Source: Stipa capillata
Lineage: Eukaryota; Streptophyta; Magnoliopsida; Poales; Poaceae
Direction of reading: 5' to 3'
DNA length: 64,000 nt
Assembly (NCBI GenBank): GCA_019208055.1
Contig: JAGXJF010000612.1
Span: 682,001 to 746,000 of the forward strand
Part shown: positions 58,121 through 64,000 of the stretch, one piece after another
Numbering within the stretch: the first letter of the stretch is position 1
How the letters are laid out: every line of letters begins with the position of its first letter
Position numbers and translations under genes: made by a program
Notes under the pieces: generated by a model
Told to the model about the DNA's origin: nothing
Database searches by the model: none
Seen by the model: the letters and a program-made list of their open reading frames with translations, nothing else

Positions 58121-58854
58121 GTACCCATTTCCGGTCTCTCCTCTAGGATGGAATACTCTCTCTTGCTCCATATCATTCAATGATGCTAGGACATACTCAT
58201 GTGTGAGCTCAAGCTACTAACTGATTCGTGCCGTGTTGATCTACTTCCTGAGCTTGAGTATGTCCACAACTGAGACTGGAAATGGGGTCATAGCTTGTGC
58301 AATTAACGTAGGTAGCTCTCTGGCATTGCTTACTGTTTGTCCGAAATAATGTGTAAAGAGCTAACAATTGACCACTGTAATAGCTGCACATGCGCACATG
58401 AGCACATGTTTGAATCGTTTACTGCTTCTTGATTTAGCTCCATTTAGTACATTACTTGGCAGTACCAGCTATCGTTCCTTGTAGCATACAAAATTGTAAA
58501 CACAAACAAGTTTGGATTTGGATCAGCTCTGAATTCGTATAAGAAAGGTTGGCATGACAGATTAACTGATGTGAGTTTTGATTAGCAGTTGCCTCAAGTT
58601 AAACTTGAAATATAGATTTAACAGTTCATATATGATTTGGTAGATAGCTGGGGTGATATAGTGATAGCTTATTCAGGTTTTTAAAGATCTTATATAGCGA
58701 ATCCTATGGTTTTGTGATTGGATTGTTCATATGGTTTAATCTACAAAATATGCAAACAGGGCCCAAGAGAACACGTAGCATTTATAGACATTCCTTGTTG
58801 TGATCTTACCAAGCTCAGTTTAGGTAGCACTCTTTTTATCTTGTGAATGCGATG

Positions 58855-59260
58855 ACAGTGCTCATATATGCTTGTTATATATGCAGGTTATATGCCATTC
58901 TGTTTGCATTGCTCATATATGCCACTCTCTTTGCATTGTTATATATGCTTGTTGTATGGCACTCTCTTTGCATTGCTCATACATATGATCTTGAGTGTTA
59001 GTATGTGAGATATATATGATGTTAGGTATTGGTTGGGTTGAGATTTATGTGATACATATGATGTTATAACTATACTCTATTGATCTTGGTTGGGTTGTTA
59101 GCTATTCTTAGAGATTTATGTGTTACCTACTGCTATGGTTCCTTGTGGTCCAGTGGTACTGCTATGACATACATATGATGTTATGACATACATATGATGT
59201 TAGGATTGGTAGATATGAGGTATATATGCTGTTGGAACATATGTTAGATGGATTTGTGTT
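58855..59260 (+). repeat. Short degenerate repeats, ATATATGC / GCACTCTCTTTGCATTG
   Basis: Several copies of CATATATGC(C)ACTCTCTTTGCATTG and of AGATTTATGTGATACATATGATGTTA-like words occur between the exon-like block and the ORFs. The second motif recurs near 59420. They are non-coding. Confidence 0.6.
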
Positions 59261-59588
59261 ACCTACTGTCATGGTTTAGCTCTAAGAATGATGTATGATT
59301 GTTTGATCATTTGATCAACAGGGATGGACAAAAAAGAAGGATGGGTCTGGACAATAAAGGAAGTAGAGGAGTTAGCTTCTGCGTTTGATCATTTTTTATG
59401 TAGCTATTGCTTGGGTTGAGATTTATGCGATACATACGATGTTTATATCAGAAATGGAATGGCTTAGTGTTACCTACTGCTATGGTTCAATGATATTGAG
59501 TGTTAGAACAGAATTATGTAGCTTTTACAACATTGAAGTGACGTACTTTTTTGGGTGTCTAATGTTACTTTGTAAATTCGATTTAGAT

Positions 59589-59990
59589 ATGGATTCATAT
59601 GCAAGCGACAACACTTGTTGTGAGAAGCTCGCAAAATTGGATTTCAGTTCGGATCCGCGGGAAAGGGTAATGAAGCGAGTTGCGTACCGCAAGGAACGTC
59701 TTGCTTCTCCTATTGCGTTGTGGTGGCAATTCTTCCCAGAGAAACGCCGCAATCGGAATAGTATGTCGGAGTTCATGGAAATACACAGGGAGAGGTTGGA
59801 ATTGGGGTACAACCTCGATGGAGAGGTTGACTTTGCTATGTCATGGATTGAAGATTACACATCTCGAGAGCGCACACTCGTCAGCTCTTTTAACACGTTA
59901 GAGTTAACTCGAGAACATCGTGATGCAATGCACCACCGTCTTCCGAGGGGAAGTACGTACCGAGGTTTGAAGACGTACGTGAAAGCTTAG
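59589..59990 (+). CDS. Unrecognised third ORF of the Harbinger element
   Basis: A 133-residue open frame lies from ATG 59589 to the stop at 59988-59990. It starts MDSYASDNTCCEKL and contains RERVMKRVAYRKERLASP, a Trp-rich LWWQFFPEKRRNRNS, then MSWIEDYTSRERTL and a basic C-terminus RGSTYRGLKTYVKA. Codon usage looks protein-like and there are no internal stops, but I recognise no domain. It lies 264 bp before ORF1 in the same orientation, so it might be an upstream exon set or a separate protein of the transposon. It is not part of the two-gene plan usually described for PIF/Harbinger. Confidence 0.5.
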   Translation: MDSYASDNTCCEKLAKLDFSSDPRERVMKRVAYRKERLASPIALWWQFFPEKRRNRNSMSEFMEIHRERLELGYNLDGEVDFAMSWIEDYTSRERTLVSSFNTLELTREHRDAMHHRLPRGSTYRGLKTYVKA

Positions 59991-60254
59991 TATTGTGGTT
60001 TGGTTTGTATCGAACATATTTAGTAGTACTATTTTGAACTTTTGTTAATGGTATGCTATTGTATTGTGGTTTGGCTTGTATCGAACATATTTAGTAGTAC
60101 TACCTTGAACCTTTGTTAATGCTATGCTATTGTATTGTGCTACTGTTTGTGGTAATGTCTGTTAATGTTATATTGTGGACTATGCTACTGTATTGTGCTA
60201 TTGCTGTTGGTAAATGCTCTGTTAATGTTATAGTTTGCATGCGCAGATATTATT

Positions 60255-61363
60255 ATGGATGGGTATTTTATTAATTTGTTGAGCGACGGAAATGACGGCA
60301 CCAATTGGGAGGATACCCAAAACTTTAGCCCAATGGAGGAGCAACAATTTCCAGTAGAACAACACAATCCTTCTGCTAAACCTACGAACAAGAGAACAAA
60401 GAATTTCAGTGACAAGGAAGATGAGATGTTAGTAACTGCATGGTTAAATATAAGTTTGGACGCCGCACAAGGAAACGAGCAGTCCCGAACGACATATTGG
60501 AATAGAATCCATGCTTACTACCACGAGAATAGGAATTTTGAGTCGGACCGTAACCAAACATCCCTTACAAAACGGTGGTGCGCTATACAAGAGGGTGTGA
60601 ACAAGTTTTGTGGGTGTTTTGATCGGATTGAGCGGCGAAGGCAGAGCGGGATTACTGAACATGATAAGGTACGCCTGCTTTGTTTATTTGTAAGTTACAA
60701 CTTATGCCTGGAGATATGTTAACAAAACATTGGTGTTTGCAGATTGTTCAAGCATGTAGCCTATACGCGGCAGAAGAGAAGAAGGCATTCGGTCTTCTGC
60801 ATTGTTGGAACGTCTTACGCCACCATCCAAAATGGACCGACAGACTGTCCTCGAAGAGACAAAAGACAAGCCACCGTGCAAGCGGAGGGAGTTCAACTCC
60901 TAGCACCAACTCAAGTCCAATTGATGTTGGTCTGGATGTCCCTACTCCTGATAGCGAGGGTTCAGCTAGACCAATTGGGAAGAAGGCGGCGAAAGAACGT
61001 CTTCGGAAAGGTAAAAGTTATGTTCCAGAAAAGGAAGAGGCCTACAGTGATGTGTTAGAAACTCTTTGGTCGAAGAAGACTTTGATGGATGCTGAGAAAG
61101 AGATGAAGAAAGAAGAGCGGTACGCGCGGCATTACGCGATAGAGGAAGAGAGGATTGCGCAGGACAAACGCAGAATTGACCAGGACGAGCTGAGGATTGC
61201 AAATGAAGCTAGACTTATTGAAGTGAGGGAAAGAGAGTTTGAATTCAAGAGAATGTTGGAGGAGGAAAGAATTATGAACATGGACATTAGCCATATGTCA
61301 AGGCCACAGCAAGAGTATTATATGGGTTTGCAGCAAGATATCATCGCTAGGCGACGCCAGTGA
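60255..61363 (+). CDS. Harbinger ORF1, Myb/SANT-like DNA-binding protein
   Basis: Two exons, 60255-60668 and 60743-61363, with a 74-bp GT-AG intron in phase 0, give 344 residues with no lesions. Residues about 45-112 form the Myb/SANT-like domain: NFSDKEDEMLVTAWLNIS, TTYWNRIHAYYHENRNF, SLTKRWCAIQEGVNKFCGC. A Ser/Thr-rich linker and the nuclear-type KKAAKERLRKGK follow, then a long charged helix (about 255-330; EEERIAQDKRRIDQDELRIA) that looks like a coiled coil. In PIF/Harbinger and mPing/Ping systems ORF1 binds element DNA and is needed with the transposase for mobility. Such proteins also resemble plant NAM-associated-like proteins. Regulation is not visible. Confidence 0.88.
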
Positions 61364-61575
61364 TTTGTACGTACTATTTCTTTATGACATATTGTATGGA
61401 CTATTCGATCAACTGTTTTAAGGACTGTTGTTTGCACTATTATGCTCTCATTTATTGAAAGTAGAATTGCGTACATTGTCTCACTAAGTGGTTACAACAA
61501 TTTCGAATAAAATAGCTTGTATACTTCGAACATGATACATTGCCTAATAAAGGCTTACAACAATTGTACGAAAAC

Positions 61576-62940
61576 CTACATCCCTGAATAACGTCGCCAC
61601 AGGTGCTCGACTAGATCATCTTGAAGCTGAGAGTGAGTCTGTCTGTTTCTAATTGAATGATGTGTTTGAATGAACTCAAATAACGCAGGCGTAACTTCAT
61701 GGGATACTCGAACACTTTCTCCCACCCCTTTGTAGTTGAAGTCTGCCGGGCCTCCGTCCCTCTCGTCTTCAATGATCATGTTATGCATGATGACACACGC
61801 AGTCATAATATCGCCTAGTGTTTCTTGATCCCAGAATCAAGCTGGTCCACGAACAATGGCGAAGCGAGCTTGTAGAACTCCAAACGCTCGTTCGACATCT
61901 TTCCTAACAGCTTCCTGAGTTTGGGAAAACAGTTTTTCTTGTTGCCTTGAGGAGACGGTATGGTCTTCACAAATGTCGCCCACGAAGGATATATCCCATC
62001 TGCAAGATAGTACCCCATTGTGTAATTGTTACCATTGACGGTATAATTAACTTCTGGAGCCTGCCCTTCTGCTAGCCTTGCAAAGAGCGGGGAGCGGTGT
62101 AGGACATTAATATCATTGTGGGACCCTGGTAAACCGAAAAAAGCATGCCAAATCCAAAGATCCTGTGACGCAACAGCTTCTAGTATGATCGTCGGCTCGT
62201 GCGCATGGCCGGTGTACATACCTTGCCAAGCTGCTGGGCAATTTTTCCACTCCCAGTGCATGCAATCAATGCTCCCCAGCATTCCGGGAAAACCTCTTTC
62301 TTCTCCAATAGCTAGCAACCTTGCGGTATCTTGAGTGTTAGGAGATCTCAGGTACTCATCTCCGAACACTTCAACAACAGCTTTCACGAATCTTTTAAGA
62401 CTCTCTATTGCAGTACTTTCTCCAATCCGGAGATAGTCATCTGTAGCGTCCGCAGGAACTCCATATGTTAGCATTCTAAATGCGGCTGTAATCTTCTGCA
62501 GAGGAGATAAACCAAGACGACCAGTTCTATCTCTTTTTGGACAAAATATTCATCATGGCTTACTACGGCATCAACTATGCGGAGAAATAGAGTACGAGCC
62601 ATTCTAAACCTGAGCGGAAAAGGAGTATGAGTGCTACAAACGAGGATCAACAAATAAGGAGATTACGAAATGATTTCGAAACGGTTGCAAACCTGCGCCG
62701 AAATAATGTTGGGCCGTACGTAGGAGCATCAGAAAAGTAGTCTTCATATAGTCTGAAATGACCGGCTTCTCTATTGCGTTGGATTACCTGGTGGCCGGGC
62801 CGAGAACCGCCATGGCGGCGAGCATTCGTACGCTCGGAGTGCTTCTGAATTACGATTGCTGTGGCAAGAAAGAGTTCGTCGTCATCATCAGACGACGAAG
62901 AATCGAAAGGAGGATGCATGGATGAGCTGCGACGACTCAT
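61576..62940 (-). pseudogene. Harbinger DDE transposase, frameshifted
   Basis: This would be the nuclease that cuts and rejoins the element. The N-terminal exon is 62940-62693 (MSRRSSSMHPPFDSSSSDDD), and an 83-bp GT-AG intron (62610-62692) joins RRR to FRMARTLFLRIVDAV. The catalytic core shows LGSIDCMHWEWKNCP (first Asp) and LPGSHNDINVL (second Asp); the region for the third acidic residue lies beyond a break. Lesions: a 1-nt frame change near 62531-62540, a second frame change near 61931-61937 in an A-run, and an in-frame TGA at 61837-61839. The final block MTACVIMHNMIIEDERDG is normal for PIF transposases and the reading ends at 61576. It converges on ORF1 with 212 bp between stops. The copy is inactive as written. 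Confidence 0.9.
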
Positions 62941-62952
62941 TGTGCTGTTGAC

Positions 62953-63022
62953 AAGGAGGAGGATGAAGTGCTAGGAGGAGGAGGATGAAGTGCCAGGAGG
63001 AGGAGGATGAAGTGCCAGGAGC
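62953..63022 (+). repeat. Tandem repeat, three units of about 22 bp
   Basis: AGGAGGAGGATGAAGTGC(C/T)AGG occurs three times immediately upstream of the transposase start codon, in its 5' leader. Confidence 0.9.
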
Positions 63023-63035
63023 ATCTTCAGGTTTG

Positions 63036-63044
63036 GTATATATA
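63036..63044 (-). promoter_or_regulatory. Candidate TATA box of the transposase gene
   Basis: TCTATATATACC on the minus strand lies about 100 bp upstream of the transposase ATG, directly between the start codon and the TAGCCGTT array. Inferred from motif and position. Confidence 0.5.
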
Positions 63045-63055
63045 GACCCAAAAAT

Positions 63056-63291
63056 GTAGCCGTTGGAAACTAGCTGTTGGAAATTAGCCGTTTGAATTTA
63101 GCCGTTGGAAACTAGCCGTTGAAAATTAGCCGTTTGAATTTAGCCGTTCGAAACTAGCCGTTGGAAATTAGCCGTTTGAATTTAGCCGTTCGAAACTAGC
63201 CGTTTGAATTTAGCCGTTCCAATTTAGCCGTTCGAAAATTAGCCATTACAAAATTAGCCGTTACAATTTTATCCGTCACAATTTTATCCGC
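63056..63291. repeat. Subterminal array of TAGCCGTT (AACGGCTA) boxes
   Basis: Thirteen exact TAGCCGTT copies plus two one-base variants and two weaker ones are spaced 13-16 bp apart with A/T-rich linkers (GGAAAC, TTGAATT, CGAAAC). On the minus strand each holds AACGG, a Myb-type core. The array is 235 bp inside the right terminus and just upstream of the transposase TATA box. Confidence 0.95.
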
Positions 63292-64000
63292 TACAAATAA
63301 TATATTACTTACAGTTGTAATGGTATTAATAGAGCGGTTTTATTATTTCTGTACAAATAACATGTTAGTTGGTGGAAACTAATAAAATATAGAAGAGTGG
63401 AGTATAGGGAATGAGATTTGGGGAATCGGTTGGAGTGTGAGGAAATTTTAGGGAAGGAATCTTTACTGTAGATTTCCCAAATGGAGATATAGGGAATGGA
63501 TTTTGAGGATTCGGTTGGAGATGCTCTAAGCCTCTGCTGGTTAGGCGAGATTCCCTGTCCTGGATCTTGGGCTTCACATTATCAATGGTGTCAGAGCTTT
63601 CAACTTCAAGTGTCATGGTCTTCCCAGTGTCATTCACAAATATATGCATCCCACCTCGCAGGCGGAGGACCAGGTGAAGTGTAGACTCCTTCTGAATGTT
63701 GTAATTAGCCAATGTACGACCATCTTCACAAAGATCTGAATCCCACCTCTCAGGCGAAGATCGAGGTGGAAGGTAGACTACTTTTGGATGTTGTAATCAG
63801 CCAAGGTCCAACCATCCTCTAGCTGCTTACCAGCAAAGATGAGCCTGTATGGGGGAATGCCCTCCTTGTCATGTATCTTGGCTTTAACATTGACAATAGT
63901 GTCAGAGCTCTCAACCTCAAGATTGGTTATCTTGCCCGTCAGAGTCTTAACAAAGATCTGCATCTGTTCATACAAATAGGATTACGTCAAATAATTGTAA

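Larger units (their letters stand above)
57556..63526. mobile_element. PIF/Harbinger DNA transposon, 5,971 bp
   Basis: The TIRs begin GAGCATCTCCAACCGA on both ends (19 of the first 20 bases identical). The 3-bp target duplication TAA lies at 57553-57555 and 63527-63529. Removing the element restores the ubiquitin codons Leu-Ile-Phe-Ala exactly, which proves the boundaries. It carries the two genes typical of the superfamily, a Myb/SANT-like ORF1 (+) and a DDE transposase (-), in convergent orientation, plus a third unrecognised ORF. ORF1 is intact and the transposase is broken, so the copy is probably not autonomous now. Confidence 0.95.
57222..63963 (-). pseudogene. Polyubiquitin gene relic, interrupted by a transposon
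   Basis: Three ubiquitin repeats in tandem on the minus strand. Repeat 1 (63963 to about 63778) begins MQIFVKTLTG, with EGIPPYRLIFAGKQ missing residues. Repeat 2 (about 63656 down to 63530) is broken off at the codons for Gln-Gln-Arg-Leu and resumes at 57555 with Ile-Phe-Ala-Gly-Lys-Gln. Repeat 3 (about 57470-57222) ends RLHNGVLN and a stop instead of RLRGG. Frameshifts lie in repeats 1 and 2, with several substitutions at invariant sites. Directly upstream of the first ATG the sequence is TTTGTATGAACAG, an intron acceptor, as in plant polyubiquitin genes whose leader intron ends at the ATG. It therefore decayed from a genomic gene copy and is not simply a retrocopy. Confidence 0.9.

Noticed and set aside
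1..64000. CRISPR arrays, bacterial operons, rRNA
   Set aside because: Repeats have variable units without uniform spacers, genes have spliceosomal introns and no rRNA sequence is seen.

Overview
The window is nuclear DNA of a grass (Poaceae). The evidence is a maize Zm1-type R2R3-MYB gene with canonical plant introns, GC-rich coding exons in a background of nested transposons, Stowaway, hAT, Harbinger, MULE-like and LTR elements of grass type, and a polyubiquitin relic whose leader-intron acceptor abuts the ATG. The species cannot be fixed from the sequence.

Layout. 1-10.5 kb is retrotransposon-derived. Two long LTR-like arms (about 487-2470 and 8410-10492) lie in inverted orientation around GC-rich non-genic sequence. 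A second LTR family contributes fragments at 1-486 and at about 5341-5972. From 13.7 to 15.0 kb is a complete three-exon MYB gene on the minus strand. 16.4-38.4 kb is a transposon graveyard: a hAT MITE with perfect TIRs and TSD, a second MITE, a Stowaway relic, a solo LTR with TSD CACGT, a poly(A) retroposon split by another solo LTR (TSD GGCGC), a MULE-like element, a 5.9-kb LTR element with no coding capacity, and a long-inverted-repeat element that holds a Stowaway-type element loaded with GC-rich sequence.

38.8-54.9 kb is the gene-rich part: a small membrane-protein gene (+), a decayed BPA1-like RRM gene (-) broken by a hAT element, a Helitron-like insertion and a copia remnant, an LYR-motif gene (+) sharing a short divergent promoter with the pseudogene, and a complete six-exon oligopeptide transporter gene (-) with one GC-AG intron and a 4.1-kb intron hosting another inverted-repeat element.

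57.2-64 kb is a decayed polyubiquitin gene (-) interrupted by a 5,971-bp PIF/Harbinger transposon. Its ends are proven by rejoining the ubiquitin codons across a TTA/TAA duplication. It carries an intact Myb/SANT-like ORF, an unrecognised third ORF, a frameshifted DDE transposase and, just upstream of the transposase, 13 exact copies of TAGCCGTT (AACGG on the other strand). This is the most interesting system here: the element appears to encode a Myb-like protein and to carry a dense array of Myb-type sites next to its own transposase promoter and terminus.

The intact host genes (MYB, small membrane protein, LYR protein, OPT) show no functional linkage to one another beyond the divergent and convergent arrangement around 47 kb.
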